Part shown: positions 1 to 13,010 of the stretch, one piece after another
How positions within the stretch are numbered: position 1 is the first letter of the stretch
How the letters are laid out: every line of letters starts with the position of its first letter
Assembly: GCA_004335835.1 (NCBI GenBank)
Contig: RWJK01001243.1
Coordinates: 66,969-130,968 of the forward strand
Direction of reading: 5' to 3'
Length of the DNA stretch: 64,000 nucleotides
DNA from: Scenedesmus sp. ARA3
Lineage: Eukaryota; Chlorophyta; Chlorophyceae; Sphaeropleales; Scenedesmaceae
The notes under the pieces: model-generated
Database searches by the model: none
The model's input: the letters and a program-made list of their open reading frames with translations, nothing else
Told to the model about the DNA's origin: nothing
Position numbers and translations under genes: made by a program

Positions 1-390
1 ACTACTTATCCCAACTACCGGTACATGTCAAGCGGCAATAGAAGGGCGCACATGCTCGCGCACGTTACTCCCAAGTCTTAGCATACACACTCAACTGCAC
101 ACTGCAGCTCGTTCCCTGGGAGGATCTTTAGGTGACACTCCGCAACTCTACCCTGCATCTCCCCTGCGACTGCAGTACTACACTCGCCCGGTATGGCACA
201 GCAGCAAGCGAAAACGCTAGTGCACTGTGGCGGCATGCGCAGTGCCATGGTGCACAGGCACAGCTGCCTGCGATGCCATACCACACCAGGGACCCCTTGC
301 ACACATTTAAAGCACCATACAGGCACTGAAACCACGCACTGCATATACACATCTCTAAGAGTAAACCGTATGCCCCTGCTCTCTGCTCTA
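1..390. other. Window edge, downstream flank of the stay-green gene
   Basis: No convincing coding exon is visible on either strand. It lies downstream of the minus-strand stay-green stop codon, so it should hold that gene's 3' UTR. No TGTAA poly(A) signal on the minus strand could be recognised here. Confidence 0.4.
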
Positions 391-1573
391 CTAACTCAGT
401 CTTTGCAGCCCATGTGAAGGCCTGACAGTGGTGCTCCCTGCTACCACCGGCACAGCAAGGATGCCTGACCCTTGCCGCTGTTGCTGCTGCTGCTGCAGGG
501 TAGTCTGCAGCAGCCTGCCCTCGTTTGGCAACACTGGCAGCAAAGCGCCGTTGCCGCTGCTGCTGCTGCCTGTACTGCTCAGCATCCCGAGCAAGCTCTG
601 CTGCTGCGGGAGTGTGGTCACCCTCGAGGTGTATTCCTGCTGCGCCACACCTGCAGCAGACTGCTGCAGCTGCTGCTCCTGAAACGGCTCGCCAGATGCA
701 ACTGCCACCTGCAACAGACTGTCCTGCACACAGCAGCTGCTGCTGCCGCTTACAGGCTGCTGCTCCAGCTGCGGCGTAGCTTCGACGCAAGGTGGATGCA
801 ATCTGCCATTGCCATTGCTGGGACTGTCAAGCATGCTCACACCATTGCTGCTGCTGCTGCTGCTGCTGCGTCCGTTTCCGTTGCTGCTCAAGCTAGCCCC
901 ATTGCTGCTGTGGTCAACTGCCACAGTGCCGCCGCCGCCATCGCTGCTGCTGTCGCTGCTGCCATCAGCAGTTGCCAATGCTGCGCTGGCACTGTCACCT
1001 GCTGCTGCTGCAGCTGCAGCGACAGCCGAGCTCTGCCCTGCTTCCTGCAGTAGCTGTAGCTGTCGCCGCTGCTGCTGCTCCTGCTGTTGTACGTCTACTT
1101 GCTGCTCTACGCTGCTCTGTACCTGCTGCTGCTGCTGTTGCTGCGCCTGCACCTGTTCCTGCTGCTGTGCTGGCATCTGCGGTAAGTCCTGCCACACCGG
1201 CTGCTGCGCACCGGGGTGCAACCGCCGCACCTCCTGCAGAGAGGATGCCACAGAGCGTCGGGCTTCCACTGCTGACTCAGCGAGTGGCACCCAAATCGGC
1301 ACATCCTGCTGCTGCTGCTGCTGCTGAACGGCCAAACTATCTGCTGCTGCTGCTGTGGGTGCTGGGCCTTGCAGCCGCTGCTGCTCCTGCAGCTCCTGCA
1401 GCTCCTGAAGCCGCTGCAGCAGCTGCAGCCTGGTCAGCTTTGAGCGCGGCCGCTGGTGCGGCACCGCAGGGAAGCCAAACAGCAGCAGCTTCAGCCGGGC
1501 CAGCACGCCACGCGGCATGCGGCGCCAGCTGCGCCTGTCGCCCAGCACGCCCCAGTACTCCCGCAGGTCGAGG

Positions 1574-1634
<61 letters not shown>

Positions 1635-3114
1635 GCTCACGGTGTCAGGTCAGGCTGGCAGTAGCAAGCATTGACGTAGGGCGGGGAGGCGAATGCTGCA
1701 TGCACACACGCGGCAGTCAAGCGAGTCAGCCATCTGCCACCATACAACTGGTCCTAGTCTGTGTCGAGTCAGCACCATTACCATCTCAAAGGGATCGCAG
1801 GTTTCGACGTGCGTCCACGTGCGTCGAACTAGACCTCAGATTACAGTTGTTAGACTCAACTGTAAAGGCTGTGGTTGCTGCATGTTTGGCGCTCTATGGA
1901 TCATGGATCAGCGCCTCACCTGTACGTCCGACTGGAAGTGCACATACACCTTGGCCCGCATCAGGTCCGGAAATGCTTGCAGGAACTCCTTGTCTGCATA
2001 CGCAAAGGTGTCCAGCACCTACCAAGCAGCAGCAGCAGCAGGTGTTACCGCTGGAGCGCCTAAAGCACTCAGCACAAGCCCAACAGCAACCACAGTTGCA
2101 CTGCTGGTGCCGGCCCCAGCGCGCTGTTGCTGCCCTGGCAATGCGCATGTGACATGCATGAGCATAATGTGCAAGAAGCGCAGCCTCTGGCACAGCCGTG
2201 GGGCCTCTGACGCACAACAGGCGCAGCTGGCTTGTGCTACGCCTCAGAAGAGAGCAACACTCGCTGGCACGAGGCGGCGTATGTAGCTGTAGGCTGCCGC
2301 TGCTGCTCACCAGCGTCATTTCCCGCCGGAAGATGAAGTTGCGCAGCTGCGGCGGCGCCAGCCATCGCTCCTCTCCACTAACATGGCAGTAGATGTGCAG
2401 CTCAGCTGGCGCTGCTGCTGCTGCTGCAGCTGCACTGCCAGCGGCAGCGCTGGTGCCATTGCCAGACACTGCAGAAGCCCCCACAGTAGCCGATGCAGCG
2501 CCAGCACCGCTGCCAGCAGCAGTGAAGTACCATTCTGCTGTGATCTCATCCCGCAGGATACGTGTGTAGAAGCCCTGCACCTGCCGCTGGTTGTAGTCAG
2601 CGCCTATCGACAGCGTCAGTGCGCCTGTCACGTCATTGTGTGTGAGCGTGTAGCGGCGTGCAGCTGGTGTGTTACGCCAGCTGGTGCTGCTACTGCTGTT
2701 GGTGATGCGTTCGCTGGAGCTCACGCCATTGCTGCTGCTGTTCCAGCTGCTGGCTTTGGCTCCAGGCAGGTACTGCACTGTCAGCTTGCTGGACTGGAAG
2801 GGTGGGGGCTCGAACAACGCTGCTGAGACCTGCAGGAACATGTGTGAATCGGTCAAAGCACGAATGTGGGTGGCTTGGGGCCAGCATGGCGTGTGCTTTG
2901 TCTCTGCCACAGTACACACCTGCACCCTGCGAGCCCGAGACCGGCCTGCTGCCTCTGCTGGCCAGCAACGGCCTGATGTGCTGGCATGTACGTGGCTCAT
3001 CACCCGCACGCTGGCCCTGCACTCCACGGCATGCTGGTGTGTGGCCCCGGTGCTGCTCAACCTCAGAGGTCGACCACTGCAGAAGGTGCTGCTAGGCCCT
3101 GCCACCCCATTCAT
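391..3114 (-). CDS. SGR: Chloroplast stay-green protein (Mg-dechelatase) with Gln/Ser-rich C-terminal tail
   Basis: Stay-green proteins remove Mg2+ from chlorophyll a in the plastid and so start chlorophyll breakdown. Proposed exons: 3114-3004, 2829-2311, 2018-1920 and 1575-391. All junctions are GT-AG and the frame closes at 637 residues. The first 37 residues look like a transit peptide. Family motifs follow in order: ALFEPPPFQSSKL, YTLTHNDVTGALTLSIG, QVQGFYTRILRDEITAEW, HIYCHVSG, LRNFIFRREM, FPDLMRAKVYVHFQSDV and EYWGVL. An Ala-rich insertion separates the EITAEW strand from HIYCHVSG. Beyond EYWGVL lies an atypical tail of about 370 residues of Gln, Ser and Ala runs. The land-plant cysteine-rich C-terminal motif was not seen. 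The start at 3114 is the first ATG of an open leader. The tail could be shortened by an unrecognised intron. The enzyme identity is firm; the tail is an inference. Confidence 0.88.
1576..1634. repeat. (CAG)n microsatellite at a stay-green 3' splice site
   Basis: About 18 CAG units. On the gene strand this reads (CTG)n running directly into the CCAG acceptor of the last stay-green exon, so the microsatellite serves as the pyrimidine-rich tract of that intron. Confidence 0.9.
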
Positions 3115-5187
3115 AATGTTCAAATCTATTTCATTACAGACGCTGTCGATGTCCTGCTCGACACATGCGAATGATCAATTTACCAGCGTGTCTAACAAGG
3201 CAGTCCTGCTCTCTGTGTTTCTAATCATCCGATCTTACAGCCCTCAAGTGTTGCAATTTTGCGACGGGGGGACTGAATGAGACGTAACACTTGCGATCCG
3301 CAGAGCTAAACCACGAGCTGCAATTCCGTCGAACGGCCTCCGATCCATTCTTTGTATGGTTGTTTAGTTCAACTACACAAGGAGTTTGTTCATGTTGTCC
3401 GAGCATGCTACTTAAACGCAGCACAGCGACAGGTACTGCTGGGTCAAGCACAATTTCACAGTCACTGCTGCAGTAGAACGCACAAGAGTGTTGAGCTTTG
3501 TACACCCCAAACTCCATCGATGAACACACTCCATCAGTCCAACCGTGCCCTGCTTGCTGCATCAGTCAGTGAGAGCTAGTGGAGCACTGCTGGCCTCTGC
3601 AACAGCCTCCCTCTGTCAGGCCCTGAGGGCCTGCTGTGGCATTTAGGAGCGTACACCGAACATTTTGGCTGAAGTCCACGACCAAATGCGAAAAAAGCCA
3701 GACCGCAAAGCTCATTTGTCAGCGAACCTTCAAGAGGATTCAGGGTTGCACAGCAACACAGCTTGGCAGTTGCCGCAATCGCCCAGTCACTGGGCCCACT
3801 GAGTGGGCCATGCACTGGGGCTGGTCAGACGTGTGACCTTTGACAAAGGGTGAACGGTTCCAGGACCGAGAACTGCCAAGATTGCCAAAACATGCAAGTG
3901 AATGCAGCAGTCAAATCAAATGGCTTTGATCAAAACTGCCGACCAGCAACATGCATGCCGATAGAAACCGTTTCTGTGACAGCCTGGTGCTTGCGGATGG
4001 CCCACCTGCATGCAAGCATGCATGTACCAGGCACCGCATTAGAAGCCCGAACGGCTAAAGGTAACAGCTGATTACAGGGTGCAACGTGCACCCTGTGGCT
4101 GGTATGAGCCTCAACGCGCAACTTGCAACCCAAATGCAGTCCCAGCTGCTCTTGAACACCGTGTTCAAAAGCGAAAGTGACTTTCACACCCCTCAACATC
4201 ACCATGGCCACAATCAAGACAAATGAAAAGTAGAAGCAAGACTGGCATATGTGCACCTGCTGCCTGCACAACATCATCAGGCAGCAGGCACACCTTCTCA
4301 CCATTGCAACAGATCAGAACGCCCAACAAACAAAGGGAAACAAGCAAGGGGACAGGATCTGCCCCATTGAAGAGAGACTGAGGTGAGCCGTGCACAAACT
4401 TGTAAAGTGAACACAGATTGCGGGGCATATTGCACTGTCTTATGCAGGGCTGTACATGTTGTGAGGGCTGGCTGCCAGCTTCGTGCGGCGCCGCTGCGCA
4501 AGCTGTACAAAGCCCAAAACCCGGCTATGGTGGCAGCAGAATACGAAGCACACTGCACACCAACAGTATATAAAACTGCAAGAACAATGTAGAACACTTG
4601 CACATTAACACACACCTGGCAAGGAACATGATTGAAGTGGCCAATCACAAACTTTCAGAGAGCCACGCTTTATGTGCCTGTTAACTCAAGCCAATACAAG
4701 TGTTGTGCCAAGCTACAGCAGTATGTACAATTATCATACACGGTGTGCACGCACTACCAGCTGCATGCTGATGCATGCAACGAGCGTTGTCCAACCAATT
4801 TTCATCTCACTACACACTGGGTCAGTGTGTGCCAGACACAGCAGGTCTAGCTGCACTGTACCAACCTCAGCACCAGCAGCAGCAGCATGCGCTGTCCAGT
4901 GGGGACGCCTGCTTCCCGCATGTGCACGCACAAAAAAAAACAACAAGAACAGCCCTTATCATCCTTCAGTGCGGCATACGCTGCAGCACGCAACCACGGC
5001 CAACCACAACCAAGCCCAACCCAGACCACAGCTATTAGTGGATAGGTTACTGCGGTAGACAAACACGCCCAACCACAACTCAGCCCAAGCCCATACCGTG
5101 ACACAGCCTACATTATTGCAGTGCGGATTTGCATACATGCAAGATGCAATCTCATTGTCAACAACCCGCGCTTCGCAACAGGTGTGG
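3115..5187. other. Intergenic, no gene recognised
   Basis: About 2 kb between two minus-strand genes. Open frames here are short, have no recognisable motif and lack a consistent exon pattern. It should contain the stay-green promoter (near 3115-3500) and the 3' UTR of the hydrolase gene. Confidence 0.5.
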
Positions 5188-8100
5188 TCACTCCTCGCCC
5201 TCTCTCAGTAGCTGAGCATCCCACAGCTGCTGCAGGCTGGCTGGGCTGTCATGCTGCTCCAGGAAGGCCTGCAGGTGCGGCCACACCTCGCGCTGTGCGT
5301 GGCGGCCCACAATGACGTCAAAGTGGCCATAGTGCGCTTGGTGGCCATGCGCAGGCCCAAAAGTGAGGTGCTGCTTGGGACCCTGCATAGCAGCAGCAGC
5401 ACAGCAGCAGGTACACAGCCGTTGAGGCAATGGCATTATGTACAATTATGTTTGATGACGTCGAAGTGGCCGTAGTGGGCCTGGTGGCTATGCGCAGGCC
5501 CAAAAGTAAGGTGCTGCTTGGGGCCCTGCATAGCAGCAGCAGCAGCAGCAGCAGCAGCAGATGATGTACAGTCGTGTGGGTAATGGCGTGCACATACATG
5601 CCGGCTGGCAACAGGATCGCCATTGCTGCGGCTATCAACAGTCATAGGATCCGTTGGTGTGCTGCGAGTGGAACTGCAGCCACCGACAAACACCTGCAAA
5701 TGACCCACAGCGCTCGCCATGTCCACTACATAATCGCATTTGACGGGCGGCTAGCGACAGCTGCAACCACTTTGTTACGTGGCAGCGATGAGTGTGAAAA
5801 CAGCTGTCGCCGCTCTCTAGGCTGCAGCTAGGATGACACTTGCGGGCGCAGGCGTTGAGATATATGTTGATGCATGCTCACCCCAAACAGCGCCACATTC
5901 CTCGCCCCTCCTGCAGCAGGGCAGAAGAGGTCCCAGTCGCCATTCACGCCAAGTGCAGGCACCTGCAGGCAGAAGTGCGACACGCAGCAGCGTGCAGTAC
6001 AGCGTTTGAGGACGCAGCCGCGCACAAGTGGCAAGAGTTTGAGCATCAAGCCCAAGCCCCATAAGCCCTCCTCACTTTGCTACACCTTGCCAGTGCGGGG
6101 GCACGCACAGCCGCACCCTCGCAGCCAAAAGGCAGCCCATCTGCAAGGCACTTTCCCACACTGCACATACACAGTCTACCTAGCAGATAAACAGCTTGAA
6201 TGCATCCCCACCTTGCACAGGGACAGCACGTCCGGGTCAGCATATAGGAAGCTGCCCCTGCTGTTGCTCAAGCCGCTGGCACTGCCGTGGCTGGCCAGGA
6301 ACTGCCCCACCAGCTTGGCGGGGACCGGCAGCACTTGCAATACAACCACCCCAAAATGTGCACACAACCAATAAGCTTTTGAAAGATTTTGTCCTGACTG
6401 AACAAACAGCAACGGGCCCTGCGGTGCACCCTGTACTTGGTTGCACACCCACCCACCTTGCACGGGCCCAGCACGTCCGGGTCTGCATACAAAAAAGTGC
6501 ATCTGCTGTTGCTCAAGCCGCTGGCGCTGCCATGGCTGGTCAGGCACTCGCCCACCAGCTTGCAGGGACCAGCAGCCTTACATTGCACTTCCGCAAACTC
6601 CGCTCACAACCAAACAGCAGACCTTCAACCCATGCCAACCCAGAGGAACAGCAATGGCCGTACACCCTGCAGCTTGCACCTGCATATACATCTGGTTGCA
6701 CACCCACCCACCTTGCACAGCCCCAGCACATCTGGGTCTGCGTATAGGAAGCTGCCTCTGCTATTGGTCAAACCGCTGGCGCTGCCGTGGCTAGCCAGGA
6801 ACTGCCCCACCAGCTTGGCAGGGACCAGCAGCACTTGCATTGCACTCCCCCCAAACTCTGCACACAACCAGACAGCAGACCTTGAACCCATCCTAGCCTA
6901 GCGGAACAGCAACGGCCTCACCCATTGCACCCTGCACATGCATATAAAACATATGGTTGCACACCCACCCACCTTGCACAGGCCCAGCACATCCGGGTCT
7001 GCATATAGGAAGCTGCCCCTGCTGTTGCTGAGCCCGCTGGCGCTGCCATGGCTGGCCAGGAACTGCCCCACCAGCTTGGCAGGGATGAAGTTGAAGGCGG
7101 TGGCCAGCAGCGCCTTGCGCGTGGCTGCCTCCACGTTGGCGGGCCAGTAGAACAGCGCCTCAAACACCTGCGAGTATGGCATGTCGACAGTATATGCATG
7201 AGAGAATTTCTGGGGCACCAATCACAGAGACCTGGGCAGCATCTGCACAGGCAGCTGTTGGCAGGCCAGTAGCAGCGCCTCACACACCTGCGGCACAGCA
7301 CCAGGCTCGTTAAGTAGAGAGGGCTTGCTGAATATGTCACCACGGGCAACGGGGCTTGCCAGGGATGAAGTTGAAGGCGGTGGCCACACCGACTCAAACA
7401 CCTGCCACCAACAAGAAGGCGTGAGTTGCTGTGAAAACCTTAAATCACAACAGGCTGCTCTGCGCTGCTGCGCGGCTCAAGTGTGCAACACAAACCTGCC
7501 ATACCCATTGTGAGTGTCAACATCCTACTGCATCAGCCTCAGGTGCAGCAATGGCGCACTACAGCTGAGCAATGCACGCACCGACAGCGCCACAGGCGTG
7601 TTGGCCAGCAGGGCCAGCCCCTGCGTGGTGATGTGCCGTATTGGCTGCCATACCGGCATGCTACTATTCTGGCCCAGTGGCCAGCATTTGACCACATGTG
7701 CAGGGGATACCACGTACCGACAGTGCCGCTGGTGTGTTGGCCAGCAGGGCCAGCCCCTGCGTGGTGATGTGTGCGGGGAAGCCGAAGCTGGTCACCGGCA
7801 CCACCAGCTTCTTCAGCAGCACGTGCCAGCTGCAGCAAGCAGCAGTTTGAGACGGCGTTTGGGGGCAGCAGCAGAGCAGGGCAACAATGAGAGGGCAAGT
7901 CAGGGAGGCAACACCACGTGCTAGCTACAGGGAGGCGGGCAGTTTGTGCAGGCGGCAGGCGGCAACAGGCCAAGACAGCAACCAGGGGGCAGGAAAGCAG
8001 TAAGCGGCACACAACAGCATATTACAGGAGTGTGCTTCAGCCGGATGTGTCAAGTGGCAGTGCAGGGGTAGCAGGTGTGCTTGCAGCAGACAAAGGGCAT

Positions 8101-8681
8101 GGCAGCACAGGATGCAGAAAGATGCTGCTCACAGCTCAAGCAGCTGCTTGGCCTGTCTGCTTTAGGGCGTCCAATGCTGCGCTGTGCACACCTGCCGTCC
8201 CCGAAGCAGCCGCTGCCCAGCAGTGTGACGCTGCGCAGCCGCTTGCCCCACTTGCCCGCCTGGCTGCAGAGCCCACTGCCCAGCATACCGCCCTGCAAGT
8301 AGTGGGTGTATGAAGCAGTTGATATCTTCAGTGACGTCTAGACAATATAACATTGGTTTTGCTTGAACAAATTCAGGAAGAGTCAATGCTGCGGGACATG
8401 CATTGATATGCATAGCTTCAGCTATAGATATGGGCACAACAGGCGCACAAAAGCGGCGGCAAATGCTAGTGGCCAAACGTGCACACATCGGCCTTGGTGA
8501 CGGCTGGCAGAGCTGCAGAACATATGCTGTGCACATGCACCAACTTGCAACCCAATATGCAGTCAGCTGGTAGCCTCCATCCAGCCACCTTGCCTCACCA
8601 TGGAGTGGCCCACCCAGTGCAGCTTGCCAGCCTGGCAGGGGCTGTGCTTCAGCACATAATCGATGCAGGCAGGCACATCCT

Positions 8682-8718
<37 letters not shown>

Positions 8719-11700
8719 TGTGGTTCACGGAAAGGATTCATACCACGCAGTATACATGGGCTTGACAGCACCACATGCGGGCAGCACTGGCGGATGTTGG
8801 ATCTGCATTACAAAGTGTGCCACGTGACGCTTAGCCACACAGATTCAGGCTTCAACACACTGCCCTCCAAACAGGTGTTGCCGCAACTAGAAAGTGCTAT
8901 GCCGGTGTATGCACATGCATGCCGGCAGCATGACTTGTTATTCGCACCTGCACCAGGTAGTCGTCGATGTTCCAGTCCTGCTCAATGTCGATGCGGCTGC
9001 TCTTGTCCGCCAGGCCGTTGCCCCTGATGTCGATCACCCACACATCCCAGCCAGCAGCAGCCAGGAAGTCCGTCAGGGACACCTGCAGCGAGTGACACAG
9101 ACGGAGCCAGGCAGAGCAAATGAGAGGATGAGCAAGCAGAGCAATGTGAGCAATTGAGCAGGCACATGGCTGTAGAGGAACCCCAGCCAGCAGCAGCCAG
9201 GCAGTCAGTCAGAGACATCTGCAGCCAGTGACTTAGGCACCAACAGCGACATGTGCATGGGCAGGAGACAGCTGCTTCAGCACTTGGTACAGTTTCTGCC
9301 AGTGCACTTGCAGGCTGAGCAGGCAAAGCCATGCGAGCAACTGAGCATGCACATGGCTATGAACAATCCCAGCCAGCAGCAGCCAGGCAGTCAGTCAGAG
9401 ACACCTGCAGCAAGGTGTTGGGCAGCAGCCAGGGCGCACACACAGACATAGACACACACATCGGCAGGAGGCAGGCACATCAGAAGTTGTTGCCGCTGCG
9501 CATACAGGGAGCTAAAGGCCAACACCATGCAGCGGTTAACCAGATCCATCGCTTCGACATACGGATATGCATCCAACAGTCTGATTCCTCACACATGGGA
9601 CACACACTTACGTGTGGCAGCAAGTCAAAGGTGCCAGGCCCGCTAGAAGCAAGTCCTGGGCACATCAGGATGGGGTGTCGCTTGCGCTGCCCTGGCTCAA
9701 GGCTTGTATCTGTGCAGTGCACCAGGTGCAGCGTCCAGCCGTCTGTGCTGAGTGTCTTGTGGGCTGTTTTCTTGATGCTGCAGGTGCACGGGAGGCCTTG
9801 AGGCTGCGCAAGGCAGTGTTATTTTGCAAGTGCATGTGAGTGCATGGGTGGCCTTGGGGCTGCGCAAGCAGCAAGCAAGGTGGTGCATGAATGAAAGTTG
9901 AGTGCATGTTATTGCGGCAGCCGCACGCGAGCACGAGATCATGCAGCAAGCGATGTGCAGCACACTGCTGACAGGGTTGGGTGGGCGTCAGAGCAGCAGC
10001 CGTATTCATCACGCAGGCTGACAATTGTCACCCGCGCCAGCCAGATATCAGCAGAACATGGCACGTGTTCGTCTGCAGTCAACACGACCGCACACTGGCA
10101 TCAACACGCTCAAAGCACACAGCAGAAGATGTATTGTATGCACAGCACGGGCACCAGCTCATTGAGCAGCACAAGAATTCACCTGCGTCTTCAGCAGAGA
10201 TGCTATGCGGGACGTCACTGCGCTGCCAAAACTGCCAACAGACAGGCCAGCAAGCGCCCGCACAAACGAGCTGGACAAGCCGCCAGCATCGCTCAGCTGC
10301 TCACTGCCCTGCTGGGGCAGCTGTGTTCTGCCCGCGCTGCTGCTGTTGGAGGCTGTCTCTGCTGCTGTGTTGCTGAGGCTTTGGTTGTTGGGCATTGGAT
10401 CGGCAGTGCCTGCGTCAGCATCCTGCTGCTGCTGCTGCTTCTCTTGGATGTCTGTTGTTTGTAGGGTCCATGCGCAGCACAAAACGCAGGCACAGTGCTG
10501 TTTCAGGACTCAGTTGACGCGGCTTGCAACCAGCGACACAGAGTTGAGCATGACAGGCAGCAGCACAGCGCTGGACGTACCAAGGCCAACCCCATCATTG
10601 AGTTGTCAATCGAACCGTCACACATAATGCATGATGCTATGCCTTGCACATACCCTGCAGCTCCTCCCATGCACGGGAGCTCTCCATTTGCTTCAGCGTT
10701 GAAGCACGTGGCAGCCCCGTGCTTCGCATGCTGCGGGAGCTCATCAGGCTGCTGTGCTTCCTGCTGGGTAGCACCGTCAGCGCCTGCAGAGTCAAACTAT
10801 CCTCGCTGCTGGTGCGCAGAGACGGCGGCAGTGCAGCAGCGAAGGCAGAGGCGCTGCACATTGTGTCTGCTGAGGAAGAGAGCTGCCGCAAGCATGGGGT
10901 GGGAGAGTCAATGAGGGAGCTGCGGCGGGATGGGGCAGGCGACTTTGTTGTTGTTGTTTTGCAGTCGGCAGCGGCCACCAAAAGTGCTGCGTCTGCTGCT
11001 GCCATGAGGTTGATGTTGTCTTCTGTTAGCGCAGGTGCGCCTGCTGCTGCTGCTGCTGCCCCTACGGCAGGCTCACAGCTGTCCTCCTGGATGGTCTCGA
11101 AGTGGTCAAATGTTTCAAAGCCTGTGGGGTTTTCCTGCAAGCAGCAGCACACCACAAACGTTGATGCTCAATAAAAAGGCAACAGCAGTTGAAAATGCAC
11201 AGAGGCGGTTTTGGAGGTGAGAGCATCATTTATCCGGCGGCAAGACCATGGTTTGCAAGCGTCACTTCCACCGCCTACTCAACCCTACCGAGCCCAGAAA
11301 TACACTGCCTTTTGCCACAGTGCGTGTCCAGCGTCAGGCTGCCTACAATCCCCTGCAGGCGCACATGGCGTTCCTGCAAGGAGTCCTGCAAGCACCGCAC
11401 CGTTTCCTGCAAGCTGCGCACCTTCAGAGTGTCGTAGCCCTCTCCTGCAGGCAGCTCCTCCGGCAAGGCGGCAATTTGCAGCGTCATCAGCCGCTGCAGA
11501 TTACTGCGTGTGCCTTTGACCGTGCTGTTCAGCCCAAACGGCAGCAGGTTTGTGACAAAGGCTTTGAAGCTGTTGAAGAGTCCGCTGCTCTTCTTTTTCA
11601 TGCTGCTGTCTGGCTCCGGCCCATCGCGCTGCTCAGCCTCTGCTGCTGCCTGGGCTGCAGCTGCAGCTGCCTGCCATTCCTTGGAACGTGCAGCATCTGC

Positions 11701-12664
11701 AAGGCCTGCAGGGCCGCAGTGTGGCAGCAGGTGGACGTTTGCTACGTTACAACGATGCATAAGAGTGCACTGCAAGTTGCAGGAGTTGCGGTGGGGCAGC
11801 AGTATGGGTGAGTGCCACGTACGTTGAGCCGCAAAAAGCGTCATATGCGGCACAATGAGACGGATTGCAGAGCTTCGGCAACAGAGGTGGCAGCAGACAA
11901 TGGCCAAGGTTTGTGGCAAGCGTTTACAGATGACAGGGTTGGCACTGCACCAGGATGTCAAAGATTGGCTCAGACTGGTTCACAGCCCTTCAGCCCTTCA
12001 GCACAACAATATTTTCTACTGTTATATGCACTTACTGTCCAGTCTCCAAAGAGGCGTGCTTTGGCCATCAGCAGAGGCATCCATGCTGCTTACAGGATCA
12101 GCGCCAATGCTGTTCCTCGGAGCACAGCACTGCAGGCAGTGCAGAGCAAGATGCCAGATTGAAACAGCCTGCTGCTGCTGCTGCTGCCAAGGAGTGAAAT
12201 TGAGCTTACATTCACACCGTTCGCATGCGCCAAGCCAAGCTATGCTGCCGATCAACGGGTGCCCTGCGCCTTGGGCCCCAGCAGGCAGGGTGGGACACTG
12301 GCAGCACGAAGTGAAGCCATAGACAGCGCTCTCACCTGGTTCAAGCTGATTACGTACTGTTTGCACTAATTCGTACGCAGTATGCTGCAAGCAGGCTCAC
12401 GTACGTGGCGTATGCTGGGCGTGTTTGGTTTGGCACATGGAACTGTACACATGCCTGCTGGGGCCGAATGTCGTTGGTGGAAGCAGCGAAAAGAGTTGTT
12501 TTTGTGGCCGCATCGCCCTCAGGCCCCTCGTTCTGACCGTTACGAGCCGTTGTAAACCTCGGGTTTGCACAAGGGTTGCCAGCCTGGCACAGTGGCACAG
12601 AGCCCTCACTGAAGCCTGGCAGGCTACACCAGCAGCCCGCTTGTTGCACGATGGCGAAAAGCAA
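5188..12664 (-). CDS. Alpha/beta hydrolase, plant At1g15060/At1g73750-like family
   Basis: The family is a plant/algal alpha/beta hydrolase group of unknown substrate. Core exons: 9803-9612, 9082-8948, 8679-8599, 8292-8192, 7829-7718, 7167-6973, 5962-5882 and 5382-5188. They encode RKRHPILMCPGLASSG, AGWDVWVIDIRGNGLADKSS, DWNIDDYL, the nucleophile elbow GHSMGG (split by an intron), NFIPAKLVGQFLASHG, GVNGDWDLFCP (acid residue) and AHYGHFDVIVG (catalytic His). This order matches the Arabidopsis family as I know it. Further exons at 12384-12336, 11705-11347, 11134-10654 and 10451-10183 join in frame (GYDTLKVRSLQETVRCLQD, NPTGFETFDHFETIQ), ending ...SLLKTQ in phase with the core. This N-terminal part is unrecognised and might be a separate gene. 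No ATG start was found; an open leader reaches 12664. An exon between 5882 and 5382 is probably missing. Partial exon copies fill several introns. Confidence 0.75.
6211..7180 (-). repeat. Four tandem copies of a hydrolase exon, about 250 bp apart
   Basis: The exon encoding PAKLVGQFLASHGSASGL and SFLYADPDVL, followed by a GT donor, recurs with its donor-side edge near 6211, 6456, 6711 and 6972. Only the copy at 6973-7167 has the full upstream coding part. The other three keep the frame and most residues but begin inside the exon. Confidence 0.85.
8681..8715. repeat. (CAG)n at a hydrolase 3' splice site
   Basis: On the minus strand, (CTG)n ends exactly in the CAG acceptor of the exon that encodes the nucleophile elbow (8679-8599). 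Confidence 0.85.
9176..9411 (-). repeat. Two extra partial copies of the hydrolase exon beginning VSLTDFLAAAGW
   Basis: The true exon starts at 9082. Near-identical 5' pieces of it, with the preceding CTGCAG acceptor, recur at about 9176-9222 and 9365-9411. They lie inside the upstream intron and diverge after roughly 45 bp. Confidence 0.75.
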
Positions 12665-13010
12665 GCCTCACTCACGGTGTGGAAGGGCACTGTTGAGTGC
12701 TGATACCCTGTCAAGTGAGGCAGCTTTGCCGTTAGTAACAGTGGTAGCGCGGTTGTAACTGGCTGGTTTAGCAGACGCACTGTGCAGGGCAATGCAGCTA
12801 TGTTGAGTGGCACAGCACACCCTGTAGCTGTGTGCAATTGAACTTTGACGGAAGCAGTACTCAGTGCATGCAACATTGCTGCCATCTACACGTGCACAAG
12901 ATGGTATACCAGCGCTCGCTGTGATGTTGTGAGACAACTGCTGGGCACTCAAAAGAAACTCTTGCTCAGATACAGCCAGATCACGGTACGCAAACACCCA
13001 TACGTGTGCA

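Noticed and set aside
391..1670. Plus-strand frames rich in Ala, Cys and Leu opposite the stay-green tail
   Set aside because: They are antisense readings of (CAG)n/(CTG)n triplet sequence; the minus strand has a clear gene.
5511..5568. CAG run considered as a CRISPR-like or regulatory repeat
   Set aside because: Plain triplet microsatellite in an intron; no spacers.
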